This document shows positions 7,903 through 15,534 of a DNA stretch of 64,000 nucleotides, piece after piece. Position 1 is the stretch's first letter. The number at the start of each line of letters is the position of its first letter. Origin of the DNA: JAICMB01 sp963802915 (lineage in GTDB: Bacteria > Acidobacteriota > Terriglobia > Bryobacterales > Bryobacteraceae). The notes under the pieces were generated by a model, which ran no database searches, was not told where the DNA came from, and worked only from the letters and a program-made list of their open reading frames with translations. A program made the position numbers and the translations under genes. The stretch is from contig CAWDKQ010000009.1 of assembly GCA_963802915.1 (NCBI GenBank), forward strand, positions 124,001 through 188,000, in the 5' to 3' direction.

Positions 7903-10393
7903 GAACGCGGATGCTCCAGGTCCTCGGTTTTCCATGGTCATCCCGCCGCCTAATGTTACCGGGGCTTTGCACATGGGCCACATGCTGGACCACACCATCA
8001 TGGACACGGCTACGCGCTGGCATCGCATGCGCGGGGAAAACACATTGTGGCTGCCCGGCACCGACCATGCGGGCATTTCGACGCAAGTCATGGTGGAACG
8101 GCTGATCGCGACTGAAGGCAAGACTCGTCACGATCTCGGCCGGGAAGAATTTGAACGGCGTGTGTGGCAGTGGAGAGAGCAATACGGCGGCCGCATCCTG
8201 GAGCAGATGAAGCGCATCGGCGACAGCGTCGATTGGAGCCGCCTCAAGTTCACGCTCGACCCCGACCTCTCGCGCGCGGTCACCGAAGCATTCGTCCGAC
8301 TCTACGAGCGCGGGCTGATTTATCGCGGCGCGTACATGGTGAACTGGTGCCCCGATTGCCACACCGCTTTGTCCGATCTCGAAGTGATTCACAACGAGAC
8401 GCAGGGCAACATGTGGCACATCCGCTACCCGGTGCACGGTTCTTCGGAGTCGCTGGTGGTTGCCACGACGCGGCCTGAGACCATGCTCGGCGATACGGCG
8501 GTCGCGGTGAACCCCGATGACGAGCGATACAAGCATCTCGCCGGCAAGACGGTGCTGCTGCCGTTAATGAACCGGCACATCCCGATTATCTTCGACGACC
8601 TGGCGCAGCCGGAGTTCGGCACCGGGGTGGTGAAGGTGACGCCCGCGCACGATCCGAACGATCTGGAAGCGGGCAAGCGCCACAATCTGCCGCACGTTCA
8701 GGTGATCGATTACAACGCGAGGATGACCGATGCAGCCGGGCCGTACGCCGGGCTTGACCGCTTCGTGGCGCGCCAGCGCATCGTCGAGGATCTCGAGAAG
8801 CAAGGGTATCTGGTCAAGATCGAGCCGCACACGTTGTCAATCGGGACGTGCCAGCGTTCGAAAACCATCGTAGAGCCTCTCGTATCTACGCAGTGGTTTC
8901 TGCGCATGAAGCCGCTGGCTGAAAAAGCGAAGGCAGCGGTGGAAGAAGGCCGCATCCAGTTTGTTCCGGAGAACTGGAACAAGACTTATTACCACTGGAT
9001 GGACACGATTCGCGACTGGTGCATCTCGCGGCAGCTTTGGTGGGGGCATCGGATTCCCGCGTGGCACTGCGCGGAGTGCGGCAAGATCACTGTTGCGCGG
9101 ATGGAGCCGGAGGTGTGCTCGCATTGCGGGTCGCCGCGGATCGAGCAGGATAACGACGTTCTCGATACGTGGTTCAGCTCCGGCCTTTGGCCTTTTTCAA
9201 CTTTGGGATGGCCCGAACAGACCAAGGATCTCGCGACTTACTATCCGACTTCGCTGCTCATTACCGGCTTCGACATCCTGTTCTTCTGGGTGGCTCGCAT
9301 GATCATGATGGGCATCGAACTGACCGGCCAGGTCCCGTATCGCCAGGTGCATATGCACGGGCTGGTGCGCGATGCCGACAAACAGAAGATGTCGAAGACC
9401 AAAGGGAACGTGATCGATCCGCTGGAGATCACGGAAAAGTATGGGACCGACGCGTTTCGCATGGCGCTGCTGTTGAGCGCCGGCGCGGGCTCCGACATTG
9501 TGTATTCCGAAGATCGCGTGGTTTCGGCGCGTGCGTTTGCCAACAAGATCTGGAACGCGGCCCGGCTGCTTTTCGGTATCGATCAAACGCCGCGGCCGGC
9601 CCCGGCGGAGCTTTCGCTGGAAGACAGGTGGATACGATCGCGTGTGGGACGCGTAGCGGATGAAGCCAATCGGGCTTTCGAACAGCATCGCTATCATGAA
9701 GCCGCGCATGCTCTGTGGCATTCCTTCTGGGGCGATTTTTGCGATTGGTATCTCGAAGTCAAAAAGCTCACGCCGGACTGGAATCAGATGTCCAGCGTCT
9801 TTGAAGCTTATCTGCGTTTGCTGCATCCCGTGATGCCGTTTATCACGGAAGAGCTGTGGCATCGGCTAGGTCATGAGGATTCCATTGCGCTTGCGCCGTA
9901 TCCGAAAGTCGAGGGGATCGATGAAGCGGCCGAGCATGACATGGCGCTGTTGCAGGAGATGATCACGGCGGCGCGCACGATACGTGCCGACCATAACATC
10001 GACAAGAAGCTGGTGCTGCAAGGGCAGTTGTATTGCCGCAACGGTGCGCAGGCGATCGCCGAGAGTCATCTGGACGTACTGCAGAAGCTCGCCAATGTGA
10101 AACTTGCGGTGACCAGTGAAGCGCCTTTGAAACTGGAAGGCGCGGTGCGATCGACGCCCGATTTCGATCTGCTGCTCGAAACACCACAGGCCGACGTCGA
10201 GGCCCAGCGATCGAGGCTGCTGAAAGAAACACAGCAGCTCGTGAAGCTGATCGCGGATAAAGACCGTCAGCTCAGCAACGAGAAATTCCTGAGCAGCGCG
10301 CCGGCCAAAATCGTCGATGGACTGCGGGAGAAGCGCGCGGAATATCAGGCGCAGCTCGACAAAAGCCGCGAAGCTCTCGAACATCTGCAATGA
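7820..10393 (+). CDS. valS: Valyl-tRNA synthetase
   Basis: 857 residues, a normal length for bacterial ValRS. This cytoplasmic class I enzyme charges tRNA-Val. The HIGH motif appears as HMGH at residues 51-54 after PPPNVTG, and KMSKT at 523-527. The editing-domain region and a zinc-binding-like CAECGK...CSHCGS pair follow expectation, and the C-terminus (QRSRLLKETQQLVKL onward) is a coiled-coil arm. Its first 28 codons are duplicated at 5195-5277, so this start appears to have been supplied by the inserted segment. It overlaps nadC by 4 bp (ATGA). Confidence 0.97.
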   Translation: MQIEKVYEPQQFEPHWAKWWIETGIFHANADAPGPRFSMVIPPPNVTGALHMGHMLDHTIMDTATRWHRMRGENTLWLPGTDHAGISTQVMVERLIATEGKTRHDLGREEFERRVWQWREQYGGRILEQMKRIGDSVDWSRLKFTLDPDLSRAVTEAFVRLYERGLIYRGAYMVNWCPDCHTALSDLEVIHNETQGNMWHIRYPVHGSSESLVVATTRPETMLGDTAVAVNPDDERYKHLAGKTVLLPLMNRHIPIIFDDLAQPEFGTGVVKVTPAHDPNDLEAGKRHNLPHVQVIDYNARMTDAAGPYAGLDRFVARQRIVEDLEKQGYLVKIEPHTLSIGTCQRSKTIVEPLVSTQWFLRMKPLAEKAKAAVEEGRIQFVPENWNKTYYHWMDTIRDWCISRQLWWGHRIPAWHCAECGKITVARMEPEVCSHCGSPRIEQDNDVLDTWFSSGLWPFSTLGWPEQTKDLATYYPTSLLITGFDILFFWVARMIMMGIELTGQVPYRQVHMHGLVRDADKQKMSKTKGNVIDPLEITEKYGTDAFRMALLLSAGAGSDIVYSEDRVVSARAFANKIWNAARLLFGIDQTPRPAPAELSLEDRWIRSRVGRVADEANRAFEQHRYHEAAHALWHSFWGDFCDWYLEVKKLTPDWNQMSSVFEAYLRLLHPVMPFITEELWHRLGHEDSIALAPYPKVEGIDEAAEHDMALLQEMITAARTIRADHNIDKKLVLQGQLYCRNGAQAIAESHLDVLQKLANVKLAVTSEAPLKLEGAVRSTPDFDLLLETPQADVEAQRSRLLKETQQLVKLIADKDRQLSNEKFLSSAPAKIVDGLREKRAEYQAQLDKSREALEHLQ

Positions 10394-11166
10394 CCATTGA
10401 AGAGATCGTAAGCCGAGCCCTCGAAGAGGATGTGGGGACCGGCGACGTCACCACAAATTTGTGCGTTCCTGAAAACACGATGGCGCTGGGCAGGTTCATT
10501 CCGCGCGAGCCGCTGGTTGTCGCGGGGTTGGAGGTGTTGCCGTTTCTGTTCGACACGGTGACGATTTCCGAAGGTTCGGTGATCGCCACGGTACGAGGAC
10601 CGGCGCGCCAGTTGCTCACGCATGAACGCGTGGCGCTCAATTTTCTACAGCGGCTTTCCGGTGTCGCTACTCTGGCGCGAAAATACGTCGATGCCGTCGC
10701 CGGTGCGAAATGCCGCGTGCTCGACACTCGTAAAACGACACCTGGATTGCGCTTGCTCGAGAAGCAAGCCGCGGCGGCCGGAGGCGTTGTCAACCATCGC
10801 ATCGGTCTCTACGATGCGGTCCTGATCAAGAACAACCACATCACGGCGGCCGGCGGAGTTCGCGCCGCGTTGGAACGTACGAAGAACACAAATCTGCCTG
10901 TCGAAATCGAAGTGCGGACGCGCGCCGAGCTGGACGAAGCTTTGGCTTGCGGAGCACGGCGTCTCCTTTTGGACAACCTGACGCCCCACGAAGCGCGGGA
11001 GTGGATTCGCTATATCGACGGCCGCGCCGAAGTGGAACTTTCCGGCGGAATCACGCTTGAAACCGTTCGAGCATATGCCGAAACAGGCGCCGATTACGTT
11101 TCCTGCGGCGCGATCACCCACTCCGCTCCGGCCGTCGATATCAACTTCCGGTTGCAGCTCGAATAA
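10390..11166 (+). CDS. nadC: Nicotinate-nucleotide pyrophosphorylase (carboxylating)
   Basis: 258 residues. NadC converts quinolinate and PRPP to nicotinate mononucleotide in de novo NAD synthesis. Family signatures are clear: EDVGTGDVTTNL near the N-terminus, HERVALNFLQRLSGVAT, LDTRKTTPGLR, GGVVNHRIGLYDAVLIKNNH and an ELSGGI strand near the end. The start overlaps the valS stop by 4 bp, so it is translationally coupled. nadA and nadB are not in the window. Confidence 0.96.
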   Translation: MTIEEIVSRALEEDVGTGDVTTNLCVPENTMALGRFIPREPLVVAGLEVLPFLFDTVTISEGSVIATVRGPARQLLTHERVALNFLQRLSGVATLARKYVDAVAGAKCRVLDTRKTTPGLRLLEKQAAAAGGVVNHRIGLYDAVLIKNNHITAAGGVRAALERTKNTNLPVEIEVRTRAELDEALACGARRLLLDNLTPHEAREWIRYIDGRAEVELSGGITLETVRAYAETGADYVSCGAITHSAPAVDINFRLQLE

Positions 11167-11167
11167 A

Positions 11168-11926
11168 ATGCCGATCGACGTCGAATACCTACAATCCAAG
11201 CTGCCTGGCCGGCGCATCGAATGGCGCTCCACCATCGGCTCGACCATGACCGAAGCTACGCGGCTCGCCATCAACGGATGCCTGCACGGAACGGTTATTG
11301 GGGCGGACGAGCAGACGGCGGGAGTGGGCCGGTATGGCCGGCACTGGCATTCGGAACCCGATGCCGGCATCTACATGTCCGTCGTTTTGCGGCTGCCTTT
11401 CGGAATGGAAACTCTGCCGTTCGTCACGCTGGCGCTGGGGCTTGCGGTTTCGGAGGCAATCGAGAAAATTACCGGCGTCGCGTGCGACCTGCGATGGCCG
11501 AACGACATACTCATCGGCTCGAAAAAAGTTTGTGGAATCCTCACGCAGCTCGAAGCGCCCTCGGTGATTGCGGGGATCGGTATCAACGTGAATCACGCGG
11601 CATTCCCCGATGAAATCTCGCATCTCGCAACGTCGCTGCGCATCGCCAGCGGACGAACGCACCGGCGTGAACAGATCATCGCCGAGATACTTCCCGCCAT
11701 CGATACGCATTGCGGCATTCTGGAAACACAAGGCAAGGAACCGATTCTCAAAATGTTTACTCAAGGATCGAGTTACGTCCTCGGGCGCCGCGTTATGGTG
11801 GACCTGACGGACTCCGTGCTGACCGGAGTCACAGAGGGGCTGAATTCATCCGGGTTTCTCATGGTGCGCGATGACAACGGCAAACAACATCAGATTGTCG
11901 CGGGAGGCGTGCGGCCATGCTCTTAG
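11168..11926 (+). CDS. birA: Biotin--[acetyl-CoA-carboxylase] ligase, catalytic type
   Basis: 252 residues from the ATG at 11168, two bases after the nadC stop. Biotin protein ligase motifs: STIGSTMTEA, the nucleotide-binding loop GVGRYGRHWHS (GRGRxGR-like), LRWPNDILIGSKKVCGIL and GIGINVNH. The DNA-binding helix-turn-helix of bifunctional E. coli BirA is absent, so this is a monofunctional ligase. A GTG-VRPCS C-terminal SH3-like module is present. It overlaps coaX by 10 bp. Confidence 0.94.
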   Translation: MPIDVEYLQSKLPGRRIEWRSTIGSTMTEATRLAINGCLHGTVIGADEQTAGVGRYGRHWHSEPDAGIYMSVVLRLPFGMETLPFVTLALGLAVSEAIEKITGVACDLRWPNDILIGSKKVCGILTQLEAPSVIAGIGINVNHAAFPDEISHLATSLRIASGRTHRREQIIAEILPAIDTHCGILETQGKEPILKMFTQGSSYVLGRRVMVDLTDSVLTGVTEGLNSSGFLMVRDDNGKQHQIVAGGVRPCS

Positions 11927-12669
11927 CTATTGACGCGGGGAATAGCCATATCACGATCGGACTTTTCGAATCGGGGAAGCTTTCAAAAACGTGGCGTCTG
12001 CGCACGATTCGCGATCAGACTTCGGACGAGCTCGGCATCATGATGCGCAGCCTTTTCGAGCTGCAGCCAGTGGAAGGCGTGATTATTGCGAGTGTCGTGC
12101 CGCCGCTGGATGCGGCGCTGCGCGGCATGGCGCGCGATTATTTCCATAGCGAGCCGTTGTTCATCACGCCCGATACGGATATCGGTATTCCGGTACTGTA
12201 CGATAATCCGCGCGAGGTGGGTGCGGACCGCGTGGTGGATGGCGTCGCGGCATACCGGCTCTACGGCGGCCCTTGCGTGGTTGCCGATCTCGGAACCACC
12301 ATCAACTTCGACGTGGTCTCGCGCAATGGCGAATATTTAGGCGGCTTGATTTGCCCCGGCATCGGGATTTCGATTGAATCTCTCGCGGCACGCACCGCGC
12401 GGCTGCCCGCTGTCGATTTCAGGCAGCCGGCGAAGCTGGTCGGTTCGAACACGGTGGGAAGCATTCAGTCCGGTCTCTTCTACGGCTTCGTGAGCATGAT
12501 CGACGGCATTCTCGAACGCTTGATTGCCCAGCTCGGACCCGACACGAAAACGGTGGCGACGGGAGGACAGGCGCATCTAATCAAGCAAGGATCGCGGCTG
12601 ATTCAGCAGGTGAATGAGAACCTCACGCTCCTGGGACTCCAGATGATATGGCAGCGGAACCAGAAGTAG
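11917..12669 (+). CDS. coaX: Type III pantothenate kinase
   Basis: 250 residues. CoaX phosphorylates pantothenate, the first step of coenzyme A synthesis, using an ASKHA-fold site. Seen: MLLAIDAGNSHITIGLF (phosphate-1 loop), GADRVVDGVAA, DLGTTINFDVV (second phosphate loop), GGLICPGIGIS and TGGQAHLI (adenosine motif). The neighbour birA and type III kinase pairing is a common bacterial operon layout. The next gene starts 22 bp before the coaX stop. Confidence 0.96.
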   Translation: MLLAIDAGNSHITIGLFESGKLSKTWRLRTIRDQTSDELGIMMRSLFELQPVEGVIIASVVPPLDAALRGMARDYFHSEPLFITPDTDIGIPVLYDNPREVGADRVVDGVAAYRLYGGPCVVADLGTTINFDVVSRNGEYLGGLICPGIGISIESLAARTARLPAVDFRQPAKLVGSNTVGSIQSGLFYGFVSMIDGILERLIAQLGPDTKTVATGGQAHLIKQGSRLIQQVNENLTLLGLQMIWQRNQK

Positions 12670-13340
12670 ACTGGCCTTCCAACTACTTCAACTATTTCAC
12701 TGAGGTTGAAGAGCATTTCCAGCGCGCGCGCGGCACCAGCCTGTTTTTGCTGTCGACGCTCGATTGGGCGCTCATCGAGACGTGGAAAGATGCCGGAGTG
12801 CCGCTTGAAGCCGTGCTGCGCGGGATCGATGCGGCTTTCGAAAAGTGGCGCTCTCGCAAGAACAAGCTGCAGGCCGTCAACTCGCTCGCGTATTGCACGC
12901 AGGCGGTGATGGCGGAGGCGCAGATTATGGCGGGCACTGCGCCGGCGCGAGAACACAAGGAATCAAGCGCGCCGTTCAGTCTCGAGGAGTTGAAAGCGTT
13001 TCTGGCCGTGAACGCGAACGAACTGCGGGAACGGGCGGAATACGAGGAGATCGCCTCGTCTCTGGATCGTTTAGGCACAGAGGCTGAGGCGCTCTATCAC
13101 GACCTGGAGCAGATGGAGCAGCGATTGACGGCGCTCGAAGACAAAATGGCAGCGATTGCGCGCGCGAAACAAACGGAAGAGGAGTTGTTTCAAGCCCGTC
13201 GCGAACTGGATTCGCAACTCAGGCCGTATCGCGGGAAGATGACCGCCGAGCAGCTTTCGATGTTGGAGCGGCAGTATTTGGCGCGCAGTTTGTTTGAATC
13301 GGCCCGGTTGCCTCGGCTGAGTTTATTTTATCTTCGCTGA
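12648..13340 (+). CDS. Conserved hypothetical protein of the valS-coaX operon
   Basis: 230 residues, soluble. The N-terminal half begins with WPSNYFNYFTEVEEHFQRAR and contains FLLSTLDWALIETWKDAGVP and an AFEKWRSRKNK segment. The C-terminal half (about 105-215) is a long charged helix compatible with a coiled coil (DLEQMEQRLTALEDKMAAI). Overlap with coaX indicates co-transcription. I do not know a function; co-location with cofactor genes gives no firm hint. Confidence 0.85.
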   Translation: MAAEPEVDWPSNYFNYFTEVEEHFQRARGTSLFLLSTLDWALIETWKDAGVPLEAVLRGIDAAFEKWRSRKNKLQAVNSLAYCTQAVMAEAQIMAGTAPAREHKESSAPFSLEELKAFLAVNANELRERAEYEEIASSLDRLGTEAEALYHDLEQMEQRLTALEDKMAAIARAKQTEEELFQARRELDSQLRPYRGKMTAEQLSMLERQYLARSLFESARLPRLSLFYLR

Positions 13341-13356
13341 CGGTGAAGCCGAGACC

Positions 13357-13386
13357 GTACAGGGATCCTGTACACTAGATACAGGT
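13357..13386. promoter_or_regulatory. Toxin-antitoxin operator palindrome
   Basis: GTACAGG-GAT-CCTGTAC (13357-13373) is a perfect 7-3-7 inverted repeat followed by a third half-site TACAGG at 13380-13386, ending 5 bp before the antitoxin ATG. Phd/YefM antitoxins, alone or complexed with toxin, repress their own promoters at such repeats, so this is the likely autoregulatory site. Confidence 0.65.
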
Positions 13387-13391
13387 GCCCG

Positions 13392-13679
13392 ATGGCCGCT
13401 GAAACAACATACACGAGTCTGCGTGAGAACCTCGCAAGCGTTCTCGACAGGGTTGTGGACCAACAAGAAACTGTGATCGTTCGCCGGAAAGGTGCGCGCG
13501 ATGTCGCACTTCTTCCTGCCACCGAACTTGCAGGCCTGATCGAGACCGCACATCTATTACGGTCGCCGCGGAACGCCCGGCGTCTACTGACTGCGTTGCA
13601 TCGCGCCGAGCGAGGCAAAACGAAGCCGACGACTATCGCTCAATTGCGGCGAGAGATGCTCGGTGGAACACCAAAGTAA
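13392..13679 (+). CDS. Phd/YefM family antitoxin
   Basis: 95 residues with a typical YefM/Phd N-terminus (TTYTSLRENLASVLDRVV, then QETVIVRRKGARDVALLP and an ELAGLIETAHLLRSP helix). The N-terminal fold binds the operator and the flexible C-terminus neutralises the toxin. It precedes and overlaps the toxin by 17 bp, the usual antitoxin-first order. Confidence 0.9.
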   Translation: MAAETTYTSLRENLASVLDRVVDQQETVIVRRKGARDVALLPATELAGLIETAHLLRSPRNARRLLTALHRAERGKTKPTTIAQLRREMLGGTPK

Positions 13680-13935
13680 ACGGGTAGCAGTCTTCCATTC
13701 AGAGTTTCGAGAGGATTTGAAGTATTGGGTCAAATCCGACCGGAGTACCGCAATCAGAGTGCTCGATCTGGTCGAGGCGGTGATGCGCGATCCATTCCAA
13801 GGTCCAGGCAAGCCCGAAGCGCTGCGATACCTTCTCGCAGGCTGCTGGTCGAGGCGCATCACCCAGGAGCACCGCCTGGTCTATCGCGTCACTGACGACG
13901 CGGTCGACTTTCTTCAGGCGCGTTACCACTACTGA
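13663..13935 (+). CDS. Txe/YoeB family mRNA-interferase toxin
   Basis: 90 residues starting at GTG inside the antitoxin gene. YoeB toxins cut mRNA in the ribosomal A site. Recognisable: FREDLKYWVKSD, DPFQGPGKPEALRY with the catalytic Glu, WSRRITQEHRLVYRV with the catalytic Arg, and the terminal ARYHY with the catalytic His. It appears intact. Regulation is expected through the palindrome upstream of the antitoxin. Confidence 0.92.
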   Translation: MEHQSKRVAVFHSEFREDLKYWVKSDRSTAIRVLDLVEAVMRDPFQGPGKPEALRYLLAGCWSRRITQEHRLVYRVTDDAVDFLQARYHY

Positions 13936-14083
13936 GCAGCTTCGGGAAACGCGGTTCCTGGCTCGCGGCCGCTATAATCGCTGGCAATCTCCCCTCGCTC
14001 ACGCTCAGAGTTCCGCAAGACTGTGAAAAGCCGCGACAGCGCGGCGGGACGGGTAGCGCAGACGGTGCTAAACTCGGTGCTTC

Positions 14084-15355
14084 ATGACCACGGCCATGTC
14101 GGCGTCCCGGTCCGTTCGAAGCGTCTCTCGCATGGAGTGGGTGGCGCTGGGACTGTTGGTCGTCTCGATCGCCATCAATTACATCGACCGCGGAAACTTG
14201 TCGGTGGCAGGGGTTGCTCTGAAAAACGAGTTGCATCTCGATTCGACGCAGCTCGGATGGCTTCTCTCCGCTTTCTTCTGGACCTACGCCTGTTTTCAGA
14301 TGGTCTCCGGCTGGCTGATCGACCGCTATAACGTTGTTTGGGTCTACGCTTTCGGCTACTTCATCTGGTCGGGCGCTACGTTGTTGACCGGCGTGGCAAC
14401 CGGGTTCGCGATGCTGTTCGCGCTGCGGCTGGTACTTGGCATGAGCGAGTCCGTGGCCTATCCTTCTTATTCGAAAATCATTGCGGCCGGATTCCCGGAG
14501 AGCAAACGTGGGATCGCCAACGGCCTCATTGATGCCGGTTCGAAGCTGGGGCCTGCGTTGGGCGTTCTTGGGGGAGGGATGGTTCTCAATCGATTCGGAT
14601 GGCGCGGGCTTTTCCTTATCGTGGGCGGGGTGAGCATGCTATGGCTGATTCCCTGGACCTCCGTCGCCGGCAGGATCAAGACCGGAACATCCGATAATTT
14701 GTGCGAAGGCCGCACCGATACCGCCGGTTTCGGCGAAATCCTACGCCAGCGCGAGGCATGGGGTACTTTTCTCGGACTTTTTTGTGGAAATTACGCGTGG
14801 TATTTCATGTTAACGTGGCTGCCACAATATTTTATTATGGAGCGGCATTATAGTACGGCGAAGATGGCGCAGTTCGGATCGCTCCCATTTTGGGCGGTTG
14901 CCGCGGGCGCGGTCGCCGGTGGATTTCTTTCCGACCGCTGGATCGAATCCGGGGCCACGCCGACCTTGGTCCGTAAGACATTCGCTACGACCGGACTCAC
15001 CTTATTTGCAGGCATTTTTCTGCCTTCCGCGATCGTGAAGGATCAAAATACGGCGCTTTCCTTGATGGTGCTCGCCGCGTTCTGTTTCGGCCTGTGGAGT
15101 TCGAATCATTGGGCCATCACGCAAACTCTGGCGGGAACGGCGGCCGCCGGCCGATGGACCGGGATGCAGAACATGTGCGGCAACTTCGCCGGAATCGTGG
15201 CGACAATTCTGACCGGAAAAATCGTCGATGTTACGGGCCATTTCTTTTGGGCTTTTATCTGTGTTAGCGCTCTAGTGCTTTTGGGGGCATTGTCTTATTC
15301 GTTGGTTATCCGTAGAATTGAGCCTGTTTCGTGGGGCAACAGCATTAGGCCGTAA
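14084..15355 (+). CDS. MFS transporter, anion:cation symporter (ACS) type
   Basis: 423 residues with about twelve transmembrane helices. The NYIDRGNLSVAG segment after helix 1, GWLLSAFFWTYACFQ, DRYNVVWVYAFGYFIWSG and the AAGFPESKRGIANGLIDAGSK loop resemble the ACS family, which imports hexuronates, glucarate and other organic anions in symport. The substrate cannot be told from the sequence. It is monocistronic, with hairpins after its stop. Start could be at Met5 or Met17. Confidence 0.88.
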   Translation: MTTAMSASRSVRSVSRMEWVALGLLVVSIAINYIDRGNLSVAGVALKNELHLDSTQLGWLLSAFFWTYACFQMVSGWLIDRYNVVWVYAFGYFIWSGATLLTGVATGFAMLFALRLVLGMSESVAYPSYSKIIAAGFPESKRGIANGLIDAGSKLGPALGVLGGGMVLNRFGWRGLFLIVGGVSMLWLIPWTSVAGRIKTGTSDNLCEGRTDTAGFGEILRQREAWGTFLGLFCGNYAWYFMLTWLPQYFIMERHYSTAKMAQFGSLPFWAVAAGAVAGGFLSDRWIESGATPTLVRKTFATTGLTLFAGIFLPSAIVKDQNTALSLMVLAAFCFGLWSSNHWAITQTLAGTAAAGRWTGMQNMCGNFAGIVATILTGKIVDVTGHFFWAFICVSALVLLGALSYSLVIRRIEPVSWGNSIRP

Positions 15356-15366
15356 CGTGCAATGCT

Positions 15367-15384
15367 CTAGTACGTCTGTACTAG
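15367..15384 (+). terminator. Small hairpin after MFS gene
   Basis: CTAGTAC-GTCT-GTACTAG forms a 7-bp stem with a 4-nt loop 12 bp after the MFS stop. No T-tract follows, so it may be a weak terminator or an mRNA-stabilising stem. Confidence 0.35.
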
Positions 15385-15456
15385 CGTGGACGTGCCGGTT
15401 CATAGCCGGTTCGACCCACGACTAAGGCTTGTGTTGCGCAAGCAACTGCTGGCCGG

Positions 15457-15490
15457 ACCGGTGAGTATCTTCCTCCGAGTACTCACCGGT
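15457..15490. terminator. 11-bp hairpin between MFS and kinase genes
   Basis: ACCGGTGAGTA pairs perfectly with TACTCACCGGT across a 12-nt loop (15468-15479). It sits 45 bp upstream of the kinase GTG, so it could end MFS transcription or act in the kinase leader. The short T-run after it (TTTC) is weak. Confidence 0.45.
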
Positions 15491-15534
15491 TTCACCGTAT
15501 GTTATCTGCATCTCGTCCCGCCGATAAGTAATAT

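Noticed and set aside
15390..15430. GGTTCGACCC stretch resembling a tRNA T-loop
   Set aside because: Flanking bases cannot form the T-stem, and no anticodon or acceptor arm can be built.
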